A stretch of 64,000 bases of DNA from Rufibacter sp. XAAS-G3-1 (GCF_013623775.1 NZ_JABFAM010000013.1:84153-148152); one strand, 5' to 3'. Shown: positions 50,726 through 59,777, numbered from the stretch's first letter. Numbers and translations: made by a program. The notes: generated by a model from the sequence alone, not told the origin.

Positions 50726-51994
50726 CTACTGCTCCAGCACTTTCTCCTGGGTAGGAAAAGGGGCCAGGGGTTCTTCCTGTAGTTGCGGCATGAGTTCCAG
50801 GAGTTCGTCAAAGGTGGAGAGCAGCGATTGGTAGCTGTCGGTTTGCAGGGCTTCTTCGCACTTTTTCAGGAACACGTCTTTGGGTTTCAGGTCTGCCAAG
50901 TCTTGGTCAGGCGGTAGTTGCTGGTCCAGGCTTTGGCTGTCAATGGTGCGCTGCGGCCGATGGATGAGCAGTTGTACGTGTTGCTGCAGCCGGAACGCTT
51001 CGTGCAGTTTGGCGGTGTGGTCATGCAGGTTGTGTTCGTACTGGAGCTGCACTTCGGCCCAGGCCAGAAAAGGTAGGTCGGCGTTGTCATAGGCTATCAC
51101 TTTGGGCAGCACTTGGTCAATGGTGCCTTTGAACCGAACCAGCTTGCGCCAGCACGGGATGGCCACTTCGTGGATGTTGGTGAGTTTTCCGGCTTCGAAA
51201 TCAAGGATGACGAGTTGCTTTTTATCGGTGATCTCAGAAAAACTCAGCGGAATGGGCGAGCCGCTGTACCGGATGTGCGGGAGTTGGTGCACCACCTGGG
51301 GCCGGTGCAGGTGCCCCAAGGCCACGTAGTCAAACTCGGGAGGGAACTGATCGCCGCAGATCTGGCCCAGGTTGCCCACGTGTATTTCCTTTTCGCTGTC
51401 TGAGGCGCTTCCGCCGGCGGCAAACAAATGCCCGGTGGCCAGCACGGGAATTCCCTGCTGCTTGAACTCTTTTACAAGGGGAACAAACTGGTTGTAATGG
51501 TCGCAGATGCCTTGCTTTAGGCGAGCCTCCCGTTGTTCGCCGGTTTCGCCAGGCACCGAGAGGCGCACGTCTTTGTCGCGGAGGAACGGAACGGCACACA
51601 CCACCGCCTGGGGTTGCCCGGCGTCGTCCGTCAGGACAATGACCTGGTCTTGGGCATTGGCGGGCGCACCGCCTACCACGTGCACGTTGAAATGGCGCAG
51701 GAGTTCGGCGGGGGCGTTGAGGGTGGAGACCGAGTCATGGTTGCCGCCAATGATCACCAGGTCGCGGCAGCAGGTTCCTTTTACCTGGCGCAGGAAGTCA
51801 TAATAGAGTTTGAGGGCCGTGTTGGAGGGGAAACCGGTGTCAAACACATCGCCGGCAATGAGGAGCAGGTCAATTTTCTGGTCACAGATGGTTTGGCAGA
51901 GCCAGTGAAGAAAGGCACGGTGTTCTTCGGTTCGTTCCTGGTTGGCCAAACGCTGCCCTAAATGCCAGTCTGCTGTGTGTAAAACCCGTATCAT
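50726..51994 (-). CDS. sbcD: Exonuclease SbcCD, nuclease subunit D
   Basis: 422 aa from ATG 51994 (MIRVLHTADWHLGQRL); a frame 53 codons longer has an unrelated start. Mre11-type phosphoesterase motifs: DWH (D9, H11), LIAGDVFDTG, GGNHDS, TGHLF and GHLH. With SbcC it opens DNA hairpins and trims palindromes. The SbcC ATPase gene usually follows sbcD but is absent on both sides here. In a genome packed with long palindromes this nuclease would be expected to matter. Confidence 0.93.
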   Translation of the reverse strand: MIRVLHTADWHLGQRLANQERTEEHRAFLHWLCQTICDQKIDLLLIAGDVFDTGFPSNTALKLYYDFLRQVKGTCCRDLVIIGGNHDSVSTLNAPAELLRHFNVHVVGGAPANAQDQVIVLTDDAGQPQAVVCAVPFLRDKDVRLSVPGETGEQREARLKQGICDHYNQFVPLVKEFKQQGIPVLATGHLFAAGGSASDSEKEIHVGNLGQICGDQFPPEFDYVALGHLHRPQVVHQLPHIRYSGSPIPLSFSEITDKKQLVILDFEAGKLTNIHEVAIPCWRKLVRFKGTIDQVLPKVIAYDNADLPFLAWAEVQLQYEHNLHDHTAKLHEAFRLQQHVQLLIHRPQRTIDSQSLDQQLPPDQDLADLKPKDVFLKKCEEALQTDSYQSLLSTFDELLELMPQLQEEPLAPFPTQEKVLEQ

Positions 51995-52080
51995 GCCGTT
52001 GTCTCTCGCTTCTCTGTAGATATGATGCCCGAAGATACGAAAGCCCCCGAAACTTACAGACAAGGGCCCCCTTTGATTCA

Positions 52081-52112
52081 GGCTTCTTTTCAGGAAAACG
52101 CCGCTAAAACAG
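52081..52112. repeat. Family-A palindrome at the 5' edge of a broken gene
   Basis: GGCTTCTTTTCAGG with AAAACGCCGCTAAAAC. An in-frame stop inside it (52105-52107) closes the barrel frame upstream. Confidence 0.5.
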
Positions 52113-52122
52113 GGAGCCGCAT

Positions 52123-52571
52123 TTGGAAGCAAACAGAAAATCAATATTCCCATGGCAGGCCGGTGTCAGTTATGCCATCAGCCGTAAACTGGAGGTGGGA
52201 CTGGTGGCAAGTAAAGCCAGGGTAAAAGATGAGGGCCGCTATGCAACCAGCCCTGGCCAGCCGCCCTCTCCTGATGACGACAAAGTGATCGCAAGGAAGA
52301 CAACGAACTATTACAGTGTCCTGCCCTTTATCAATGTAAACTGGAAGAACTCTGAAAAAATACAGGTTTATTCTGGGTATGCGCAGGGTTGGGGATATAG
52401 AAAAACAGAAGAATGGTCAATTAGTGGGGGCTGCAAAACGATACATATAGAGGCTTGGCCTTCCAGATAACGGCGGTTGGGGTGAGATCTGGAAAACGGG
52501 TGGCTGGGTACGCTGAGTTTGGCTTCGGTTTCCAGGGTTTAATCAACGGCGGCCTGTCCATCCAACTATAG
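52123..52571 (+). pseudogene. Outer-membrane beta-barrel protein, truncated and frameshifted
   Basis: Frame 1 (52123 to the G-run at 52426-52430) encodes barrel strands: WQAGVSYAISRKLEVGLVAS, NYYSVLPFINVNWK and KIQVYSGYAQGWGYRK. Immediately after GGGGG the homologous frame continues one base off: TYRGLAFQITAVGVRSGKRV, AGYAEFGFGFQGLINGGLSI, ending QL and TAG at 52569. One missing G in the run explains it. The signal peptide and first strands are absent; the 5' edge is a family-A palindrome. A normal copy of this type of protein exists at 19828-20430. A sequencing error in the G-run cannot be excluded, but the missing 5' end argues for a true pseudogene. Confidence 0.72.
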
Positions 52572-52707
52572 GGGCATAGAGGAGTAATGGAAGATAATGG
52601 CTATATGTTTCTTCTGGTAAATTTTAGGCTTATTTGTTTACTAGAGAGCTTGTTGCCTGTGCCAGAAGCCAACGGCTCTTCCTGTTGCCACTAGATACAG
52701 GGGTCTT

Positions 52708-52746
52708 CGTTTTAGGGCTGTTTTGCCCAAAACAGCCCTAAAAGCG
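52708..52746. repeat. Family-A palindrome
   Basis: CGTTTTAGGGCTGTTTT with AAAACAGCCCTAAAAGCG, near-perfect, 137 nt upstream of the permease gene. The rest of the 52572-52882 gap shows nothing. Confidence 0.78.
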
Positions 52747-52882
52747 CATGCTTTGCCCCTAAGCGCAACCTTTCTAAAAAGCTTCTGCCGTATGGCTTCT
52801 TGCGAAAAGTAATTATATTAGCCCCTTCAAGCCTTTTACAAACGAACAACAAACAAACTATTCCCTAACTTTTACGCAATTT

Positions 52883-54439
52883 ATGGCAAACCAACTTTTC
52901 GCTAGGAAGTCCATTGACAAGCTTAGCGCAGACGCCTTTAGTGAAGGGGCGCACAACCTGAAACGAACCTTAGGGCCGGTCAACCTCATTGCGCTGGGGG
53001 TAGGTGCCATCATTGGTACCGGTATTTTCGTGTTAACGGGGAGTGCGGCCGCTCAGTACACGGGCCCAGCCATTGTCTTGGCCTTTATTCTGGCCGGTTT
53101 AGGCTGCGCCTTCGCGGGTCTTTGCTACGCAGAGTTCGCCTCCATGATTCCTATTGCCGGTTCTGCCTACACCTACGGCTATGCCACCCTGGGCGAGTTT
53201 GTGGCCTGGATCATTGGCTGGGATTTGATTCTGGAATACCTCTTTGGGGCGGCCACCGTGGCCGTGGGCTGGTCTGGTTACGTGGTTTCCTTCCTGCGCG
53301 ACTTCGGCGTGAATATCCCGGTGGAATGGTCCAGCGCCTCGGGCGTGGAGCTTGTCCTTGACCCCGAAACCAACACCTGGGTGCGTTCCTCAGAGCAATT
53401 ATTGGCTACGCTGGCAGAGAAAGGGCATGACATTGCCACGCTGCAGCAGACTACCGGGATCTTCAACCTGGTGGCCGCCACGGCCATTTTGTTGGTGACT
53501 ATTCTGCTGGTGCGCGGCATGAGCGAGTCTGCCAAATTCAACAACATTGCCGTGATCATTAAAGTAGGCGTGGTGATCTTGTTCATCATGGCCGGCCTGA
53601 ACTGGATTTTCGGGAACCAGGCAGAAGCTGCCGCTAACTGGACACCCTTCCTGCCTGAGAACAAAGGCGGGTTTGGCGAGTACGGCTGGAGCGGGGTGAT
53701 CCGGGCGGCCGGGGTGATCTTCTTCGCCTACATCGGGTTTGACGCCGTTTCCACCACGGCCCAGGAGGCGAAGAATCCGCAGAAAGACATGCCCATCGGG
53801 ATCTTGGGTTCTTTGGTCATCTGTACGGTGCTGTACATCCTGGTGTCTGGTATCCTGACCGCCATGGTGCACTACAGCCAACTGAACGTAGCCGAGCCAA
53901 TTGCGGTGGGAATTGAGAAAACGGGCTATACGTTCCTGCGTGACTTGATCAAGATCGGGGCCATCGCGGGTCTTTCTTCGGTGATGCTGGTGATGCTCAT
54001 GTCCCAGCCGCGTATTTTCTACACCATGTCCAAAGACGGTCTGCTGCCTCCTATCTTCGGCAGGCTGCACCCTAAGTTCAAGACCCCGCACGTAAGCACC
54101 ATCTTAACCGGAGCCATCTGTGCCGTGGTGGCCGGCGCTTTCTCCGTGGATGAACTGGGGCACTTGGTGTCCATCGGGACTTTGCTGGCGTTCGTGATCG
54201 TGTGTGCCGGGGTTTGGTACCTGCGCGTGAAAGAGCCTAACCGTCCGCGTCCGTTCAAAACACCGTTTGTGCCGTTGGTGCCCATTCTGGGTATTCTGAC
54301 GTGCTTGGGCATGATGGCGGGTCTGCCCGCCGAGACCTGGTACCGGTTATTGGTCTGGATGGCCATTGGGGTCGCGATCTACTTTCTCTACGGTAAAAAG
54401 CACAGCGTTCTGCGCAAAGAGAACGCAGACCTGGAATAA
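52883..54439 (+). CDS. Amino-acid permease (APC superfamily, CAT/YfnA-like)
   Basis: 518 aa with 12-14 membrane helices. The TM1 substrate motif is GVGAIIGTGIFVLTG, with YAEFASMIPIAGSAYTYGYATLGEFVAWIIGWDLILEY in TM2/3 and FFAYIGFDAVSTTAQEAKNPQKD in TM6/loop. These are hallmarks of cationic-amino-acid-transporter-like permeases. Inner-membrane uptake of an amino acid. It ends in a strong terminator at 54460-54495. Confidence 0.93.
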   Translation: MANQLFARKSIDKLSADAFSEGAHNLKRTLGPVNLIALGVGAIIGTGIFVLTGSAAAQYTGPAIVLAFILAGLGCAFAGLCYAEFASMIPIAGSAYTYGYATLGEFVAWIIGWDLILEYLFGAATVAVGWSGYVVSFLRDFGVNIPVEWSSASGVELVLDPETNTWVRSSEQLLATLAEKGHDIATLQQTTGIFNLVAATAILLVTILLVRGMSESAKFNNIAVIIKVGVVILFIMAGLNWIFGNQAEAAANWTPFLPENKGGFGEYGWSGVIRAAGVIFFAYIGFDAVSTTAQEAKNPQKDMPIGILGSLVICTVLYILVSGILTAMVHYSQLNVAEPIAVGIEKTGYTFLRDLIKIGAIAGLSSVMLVMLMSQPRIFYTMSKDGLLPPIFGRLHPKFKTPHVSTILTGAICAVVAGAFSVDELGHLVSIGTLLAFVIVCAGVWYLRVKEPNRPRPFKTPFVPLVPILGILTCLGMMAGLPAETWYRLLVWMAIGVAIYFLYGKKHSVLRKENADLE

Positions 54440-54459
54440 CCGTTTAGGTATCCTACCAC

Positions 54460-54495
54460 AAAAAAGCCCGGTCTGGAAACAGACTGGGCTTTTTT
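54460..54495 (+). terminator. Terminator of the permease gene
   Basis: AAAAAAGCCCGGTCT/AGACTGGGCTTTTTT stem (one mismatch region), 6-nt loop, 20 nt after the stop. Confidence 0.9.
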
Positions 54496-54510
54496 GTTGA
54501 AATTCCATTT

Positions 54511-54549
54511 CCGTTTAGGGGCTGTTTTCAGAAAAGAAGGCCTAAAACG
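54511..54549. repeat. Family-A palindrome
   Basis: CCGTTTAGGGGCTGTTTTC with GAAAAGAAGGCCTAAAACG, just after the permease terminator. Confidence 0.7.
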
Positions 54550-54647
54550 TACAAAGTGCCCTTCGTTCTTTCATAAGGCCCAGGATTTTGTTACATTTCC
54601 TCTTCTAATCCAACTTCTTTCCCTTACAAACCATACTGCAAGCTCCC

Positions 54648-57600
54648 ATGAAAAAAGTAATTCTCTCCGTGTTGGCGGTGGCGGCCTTGTCGCTGCAGAG
54701 CCGGGCACAGGAGACGTTTCCGCGCAATGGGGTGTACGATGAACGCTCCGGGCTCCGGGCCTTCACCAACGCCACCATCTTCGTGGACTACCAGACCAAA
54801 CTGGAGAACGCCACGCTCGTGATCAAAGATGGCAAAGTCATCGCCGTAGGCACCAAAGTGACGGTGCCCCAAGGGGCGATGGTCACCGACCTGAAAGGCA
54901 AAACCGTGTACCCCGGCTTTGTAGATCCGTTTACCAGTTACGGCGTTCCGGCCGTGCCGCCCAGAACCTTCAGCTTCAACAGCGCTCCGCAGGCCGAGTC
55001 CAAAAAAGAAGGAGCCTACAACTGGAACCAGGCCATCAGACCAGAGACCAACGCGGTAGAGCTGTTCAAGGTAGACGCCAAAGCAGCCGAAGAATTGCGC
55101 AAGATGGGATTTGGCGCGGTGTTAACCATCCATCAGGATGGCATCTCCCGCGGAACCGCCTCTTTGGTTTCCCTGGCAGACAAAAAAGAAAACCAAGTCA
55201 TTTTACTGGATAAAGCCGCCGCCGCCTTGTCGCTAGACAAAGGCTCTTCTACCCAGGAGTATCCTAATTCCCTCATGGGCTCCGTTGCCTTGCTGCGCCA
55301 GACCTACCTGGATGCCCAGTGGAATGCCAAAAACCAGGACAAAGAGCAGAACATCTCTCTAAAAGCTTTCACCCAGGCCAACCATCTACCGCAAATCTTT
55401 GAGGTAAGCAACAAACTCAATGCGGTTAGGGCCGATAAAGTGGGTGATGAGTTCGGGCATCAATACATCTTCAAAGGCTTGGGTGATGAGTACCAGATGT
55501 TGCCGCAGATCAAAGCCACCAAGGCGGCTTATATCCTGAACGTGAACTTCCCAGATCCTTACAATGTAGACGACCCCTATGAGGCCCGCCGCCTGAACAT
55601 AGAGGACATGAAGCACTGGGAAATGGCCCCGGCCAACCCGGCTATGCTGGCGAAAGAAGGCGTGACCATCGCTTTCACTTCTGCTGACCTTCGGGATAAA
55701 AGCAAGTTTCTGCCCAACGTTAGAAAAGCCGTTCTCTATGGTTTGTCTGAGCAGGAGGCCCTGAAAGCCCTTACGTTTACCCCCGCCAAGTTACTGAAAG
55801 CCGAAAAACACGTAGGCACCCTGCGCGAAGGCATGCAGGCCAACTTCGTGGTGGCCTCGGGTGATTTGTTTGCGCCCACTACCATGCTTCTGGAGAACTG
55901 GGTGCAAGGGCAAGGCTACAAAATCAGTGAAACCCCCGCCGATTTCCGGGGGGTGTACACGCTGAGAGTGGGTTCCCAGCCTGAGCGCCGCATGCTTATT
56001 AGTGGTACGCCAGAGAAGCCCGAGCTGAAAGTGGTTTCTACAGACACCATCAAAGGCAGCCTTTCTTTAAGCGGTGAATTATTGACCATGGCCTTTGCCC
56101 CGGCTAAAAACGCAAAAGAAAGCATCAGGTTGAGTGGCTGGTACACCGGGAAAGGTTTTCAGGGCGAAGCGCAGTTAGCCGATGCCCAAACCGTGAAATG
56201 GACGGCCATGCTCTCTGAAGCCGCCACCCAGCAAGCCAGACGCGACACCGCCCGTTCCCGCTCCAATGAGGCGCTGAACCTGGGCAAATTGACGTTCCCC
56301 TTCGCTGCTTTCGGGAGAACCGAGTTGCCTAAAGCTGAAACCGTGCTTATCAAGAATGCCACCGTCTGGACAAACGAGAAAGAAGGCAAACTGCAAAATG
56401 CCGATGTGCTGCTGAAGAACGGCAAGATTGCCCAGGTAGGTAAAAACCTTTCGGCCAACGGGGCCAAAGTCATTGACGGAGCCGGCAAACACGTAACTCC
56501 GGGCATTATTGACGAGCATTCGCACATTGCCCTGGACGGCGTGAACGAAGGCACCCAGGCGGTGACCGCTGAGGTACGCATGGCCGATGTGGTGAACCAC
56601 GAGCAGGTGAACATCTACCGTCAGTTAGCGGGTGGGGTGACCACTTCCCAACTGTTGCACGGTTCGGCAAACCCCATCGGGGGCCAGTCGGCCATTATCA
56701 AATTGCGTTGGGGACAGGCTCCCGAGAAGCTGATGTTTGAAGGGGCAGATCCGTTCATCAAATTCGCCCTGGGCGAGAACGTGAAGCATTCTAACCGCTC
56801 GCCGCAGTACAATGTGCGTTTTCCGCAGACCCGCATGGGCGTGGAGCAGGTAATGGTAGACGCGTTCCAACGCGCCAAAGAATACCAGAACGCCTGGGCC
56901 GAGTACAACAAGCTGTCCAAGTCAAAACAGGCCAAAACCGCTGCCCCGCGCCGCGACCTGGAACTGGAGACCTTGTCCCAGATCCTGAAGGACGAACGCT
57001 TCATCACCTGCCATTCTTACGTGCAGTCTGAGATCAACATGCTCATGAAAGTGGCCGACCAAATGGGTTTCCGGGTAAACACTTTCACCCACATTCTGGA
57101 AGGCTATAAAGTAGCCGATAAGATGAAGGAACGCAATATTGGCGCTTCTACCTTCTCTGACTGGTGGGCCTACAAAGTGGAGGTGAAAGACGCTATTCCA
57201 TACAATGCCGCTATCATGCACAATGTGGGCGTAGTAACTGCCATCAACTCAGATGATGCCGAGATGGCCCGGCGTCTAAACCAGGAAGCGGCTAAAACCA
57301 TGAAGTACGGGGGAGTTTCTGAGGAAGACGCCCTGAAAATGGTGACCTTGAACCCCGCTAAACTGCTGCACCTGGATGACAAAGTAGGAAGCCTCAAAGC
57401 CGGAAAAGACGCTGACGTGGTGATCTGGAATGAGCATCCGCTGTCTATCTACGCCCGCCCAGAAAAGACTTTTGTGGATGGCATCGCTTACTTTGACCTG
57501 GAGCAAGACCAGCAATTGCAGGAAGAGCAGGAGAAAGAGCGCCTGCGCCTCATCAACAAAATGCTGGCCGCCAAAGCCCGCGGAGAGAAAACCCAGTCAC

Positions 57601-57701
57601 CAGCTCCGGCCCGCCGCAGAGGTGCTGCCGTTTTACACTGCGAAGATCTGGACACCGGCACCGAGGAAACCTTTCAGGAATCTGAGTATACACAAAAATA
57701 A
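54648..57701 (+). CDS. Exported two-domain amidohydrolase-family protein
   Basis: 1017 aa. Signal peptide MKKVILSVLAVAALSLQSRA. The N-terminal amidohydrolase-like domain (about 30-440) has the beta-sandwich start and GKTVYPGFVDPFTSYG but lacks the metal-binding HxH, so it is probably inactive. A linker of about 110 residues follows. The second domain (about 565-960) is complete: VTPGIIDEHSHIALDG (HxH), a lysine/His region THILEGYKVADKM, and AINSDDAEMARR as the terminal metal aspartate. It may cleave peptides or cyclic amides in the periplasm. The 12-nt gap to the next gene, with AGGAG between, makes an operon. Confidence 0.88.
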   Translation: MKKVILSVLAVAALSLQSRAQETFPRNGVYDERSGLRAFTNATIFVDYQTKLENATLVIKDGKVIAVGTKVTVPQGAMVTDLKGKTVYPGFVDPFTSYGVPAVPPRTFSFNSAPQAESKKEGAYNWNQAIRPETNAVELFKVDAKAAEELRKMGFGAVLTIHQDGISRGTASLVSLADKKENQVILLDKAAAALSLDKGSSTQEYPNSLMGSVALLRQTYLDAQWNAKNQDKEQNISLKAFTQANHLPQIFEVSNKLNAVRADKVGDEFGHQYIFKGLGDEYQMLPQIKATKAAYILNVNFPDPYNVDDPYEARRLNIEDMKHWEMAPANPAMLAKEGVTIAFTSADLRDKSKFLPNVRKAVLYGLSEQEALKALTFTPAKLLKAEKHVGTLREGMQANFVVASGDLFAPTTMLLENWVQGQGYKISETPADFRGVYTLRVGSQPERRMLISGTPEKPELKVVSTDTIKGSLSLSGELLTMAFAPAKNAKESIRLSGWYTGKGFQGEAQLADAQTVKWTAMLSEAATQQARRDTARSRSNEALNLGKLTFPFAAFGRTELPKAETVLIKNATVWTNEKEGKLQNADVLLKNGKIAQVGKNLSANGAKVIDGAGKHVTPGIIDEHSHIALDGVNEGTQAVTAEVRMADVVNHEQVNIYRQLAGGVTTSQLLHGSANPIGGQSAIIKLRWGQAPEKLMFEGADPFIKFALGENVKHSNRSPQYNVRFPQTRMGVEQVMVDAFQRAKEYQNAWAEYNKLSKSKQAKTAAPRRDLELETLSQILKDERFITCHSYVQSEINMLMKVADQMGFRVNTFTHILEGYKVADKMKERNIGASTFSDWWAYKVEVKDAIPYNAAIMHNVGVVTAINSDDAEMARRLNQEAAKTMKYGGVSEEDALKMVTLNPAKLLHLDDKVGSLKAGKDADVVIWNEHPLSIYARPEKTFVDGIAYFDLEQDQQLQEEQEKERLRLINKMLAAKARGEKTQSPAPARRRGAAVLHCEDLDTGTEETFQESEYTQK

Positions 57702-57713
57702 GGAGACCACCCT

Positions 57714-59057
57714 ATGCAAACGATAAAGAATACCGTGGTAAACCTTACCCCTAAAAACATGCAGCATCGTCTTCTGCTGGCAGCAGCCTTATTTGTGAGC
57801 ACCTCTGCCGCCTGGGCGCAGGTACCAGTGCCCGCCGCTAAGCAAACCAAAGCCACCGCCCTCACGGGAGCCACCCTGCACGTAGGCAACGGCCAGGTAG
57901 TGGAAGGGGCAACCGTCGCGTTCAATGACGGTAAAATCACCTATGCCGGCCCAGCGGCTGGCTTCAACGCCGGTGGTACAACCTATGAAACCGTGAACGT
58001 GAGCGGCAAACACATCTACCCGGGCATGATTCTGCCTAATAGCCAGATTGGGTTAACCGAGATAGAATCTGTACGGGCTACGCTTGACCAGCAGGAAGTG
58101 GGTTTGTTCAACCCCAATGTTCGCTCCGTAGTTGCCTATAACACAGATTCAGACATCACCCCAACCTTACGCTCCAATGGCGTTCTGTTGGCGCAGGTAA
58201 CTCCCGTGGGAGGAATGATCTCCGGCTCCTCGTCGGTGGTACAGCTGGATGCCTGGAACTGGGAAGATGCCCTGGTGAAAGCAGATGGCGGCGTACACCT
58301 GCGCTGGCCCGCCATGGTGCCACAGTCTTCAGACAATTCGCCGCAGGTGGTACAGCGTAGGCAGGCGCGGCAGTCAGGCTTGCAGGAACTGGAAGCATTG
58401 CTGGCCGAAGCCAAGGTGTACAAAGACCAGAAAAACGACCGTCAAAACTTGAAGCTGGCTTCTCTAGGAGGACTGTTTGATGGTTCCAAAAAGCTTTTCA
58501 TCCATACCGATTACGGGAAAGAGATTGTGGAATCTGTGCGCTTCGCGCAGAAAGCCGGGGTGAAGAACCTGGTCATTGTGGGCGGAGGTGATGCGCTGGT
58601 AGTAGCTGATTTCCTGAAGGAGAACAGCATTCCGGTGGTGTACTCAGGGGTGCACGCCCTCCCTGACCGCGCCGGTGATGATGTGTACCTGCCGTACAAA
58701 ATGCCAGGCCTTCTACAGCAGGCAGGTATTCTCTTCTGCCTGGACTATAACGCCAGCCTGCACGGTACCCGCAACCTGCCCTTCATTGCCGGTACTGCGG
58801 TGGCCTTCGGGTTGCCTAAAGAACAGGCGCTCTCTTCCGTCACCTTGAACGCGGCTAAAATCTTGGGAGTAGACAAGCAAGTGGGTTCAGTGGAAGTAGG
58901 CAAAGACGCCAGCCTCGTCGTTTCTGAGGGCGACATTCTGGACATGCGCACCAATAAAATCAGCCACGCCTTTATCCAGGGCCGCAAGCTTAACTTAACA
59001 GATAAGCAGCAGTATCTGTATGAGAAATTCAATGGCAAATATGATCTGGGTAAATAA
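57714..59057 (+). CDS. Exported amidohydrolase-like protein, metal site lost
   Basis: 447 aa. ATG 57714 has AAGGAG 9 nt upstream. ATG 57759 would give a more ordinary signal peptide (MQHRLLLAAALFVSTSAAWA), so the start is uncertain. The fold begins with TALTGATLHVGNGQVVEGAT and ISGKHIYPGMI-like sequence, but where the HxH should be it has PGMILPNSQIGLTE. The late NAAKILGVDKQVGSVEVGKDASLVV segment is family-typical. It resembles the degenerate N-terminal domain of its neighbour, so it probably binds rather than cleaves, or assists the two-domain partner. Confidence 0.85.
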   Translation: MQTIKNTVVNLTPKNMQHRLLLAAALFVSTSAAWAQVPVPAAKQTKATALTGATLHVGNGQVVEGATVAFNDGKITYAGPAAGFNAGGTTYETVNVSGKHIYPGMILPNSQIGLTEIESVRATLDQQEVGLFNPNVRSVVAYNTDSDITPTLRSNGVLLAQVTPVGGMISGSSSVVQLDAWNWEDALVKADGGVHLRWPAMVPQSSDNSPQVVQRRQARQSGLQELEALLAEAKVYKDQKNDRQNLKLASLGGLFDGSKKLFIHTDYGKEIVESVRFAQKAGVKNLVIVGGGDALVVADFLKENSIPVVYSGVHALPDRAGDDVYLPYKMPGLLQQAGILFCLDYNASLHGTRNLPFIAGTAVAFGLPKEQALSSVTLNAAKILGVDKQVGSVEVGKDASLVVSEGDILDMRTNKISHAFIQGRKLNLTDKQQYLYEKFNGKYDLGK

Positions 59058-59074
59058 ACCAAAGCATCTCATGT

Positions 59075-59117
59075 AAAACAGAAGAGCCATCTTTTTAGAT
59101 GGCTCTTCTGTTTTAAG
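59075..59117 (+). terminator. Terminator of the amidohydrolase operon
   Basis: AAAACAGAAGAGCCATC with GATGGCTCTTCTGTTTT, 7-nt loop, 18 nt after the stop. The right arm overlaps the start of a family-A copy. Confidence 0.9.
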
Positions 59118-59145
59118 GCTGTTTTTATGATTCTAGCCATAAAAC
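59108..59145. repeat. Family-A palindrome fused to a terminator
   Basis: CTGTTTTAAGGCTGTTTTTA with TCTAGCCATAAAAC. It shares its first 10 bases with the preceding terminator arm, as at 45803-45879. Confidence 0.65.
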
Positions 59146-59259
59146 AAGAAATCATGTATTTCTACAGACAAAGTCTTTGGCTGAGCCCATACGTGTGTTT
59201 TTGGGGTGTATTTTGGATTTTATTGAACCTGTTTAGAGCTTTTCATGAACCGGCATTTA

Positions 59260-59421
59260 AGAGCTTGTTTAAATTTCAGGTTTGCTGGCTCAACTAGTCA
59301 GAGAAAGGTTCTGCGGAAGGGTTTTTTGAGCCGCGTAGCAGCGCTACGGGGCGACTCAACCGCGAACGCAGGTTCTTTTTATGGCAATTTGCAGCGCAAA
59401 GATGAAATTTAAACATGCTCT
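59260..59421. repeat. Family-B element, full length (162 bp)
   Basis: AGAGCTTGTTTAAATTTCA and TGAAATTTAAACATGCTCT ends; GGTTCTGCGG, centre CGTAGCAGCGCTACGGGG and CGAACGCAGG inside. It is in the opposite orientation to the 22.5-kb and 50.5-kb copies. Confidence 0.84.
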
Positions 59422-59459
59422 AAAGCAATTCTTCTGGGGCAAGCGTCAACCAGCGCCAT

Positions 59460-59579
59460 CGTTTTTAGGCTACTTTTATGAAAACAGGCAGAAAACAAGA
59501 GGCGGTTATTTGTACACTGCCGCAAGCATCCGCTTGTACCGCCGTTTTTAGGATGTTTTTAGAAAAACAGGCGCAAAAC
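59460..59579. repeat. Two adjacent family-A copies
   Basis: 59460-59496 (CGTTTTTAGGCTAC ... AAAACAGGCAGAAAAC) and 59543-59579 (CGTTTTTAGGATG ... AAAACAGGCGCAAAAC), both imperfect. Confidence 0.6.
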
Positions 59580-59647
59580 TCTAAACAGCTTCATTGTCAA
59601 AATAGTTATAGCGTAAATGTGGTTGTGGTTTGTTTGTGGGTAGTTTG

Positions 59648-59678
59648 CTTGGAATTATATAAATGTAGCGTATTTTTG
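59648..59678 (+). promoter_or_regulatory. Promoter of the PAS kinase gene
   Basis: CTTG (59648-59651), 19 nt, TATTTTTG (59671-59678): full -33/-7 match about 100 nt before the start codon. Confidence 0.78.
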
Positions 59679-59777
59679 TAGAAGCCGTTTTCTACGGCAT
59701 CACCATGTCTTAGTGTACGTTACTCTACTTTTCCCTGGTTGGGCTATTAACCTATACGAGCGCAAATACATACTCTT

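Noticed and set aside
50726..52153. Longer sbcD starting at 52153
   Set aside because: The extra 53 residues are unlike SbcD; MIRVLHTADWH at 51994 is the canonical start.
22551..59421. Family-B elements as insertion sequences
   Set aside because: No copy holds an open frame or transposase; at most non-autonomous elements.
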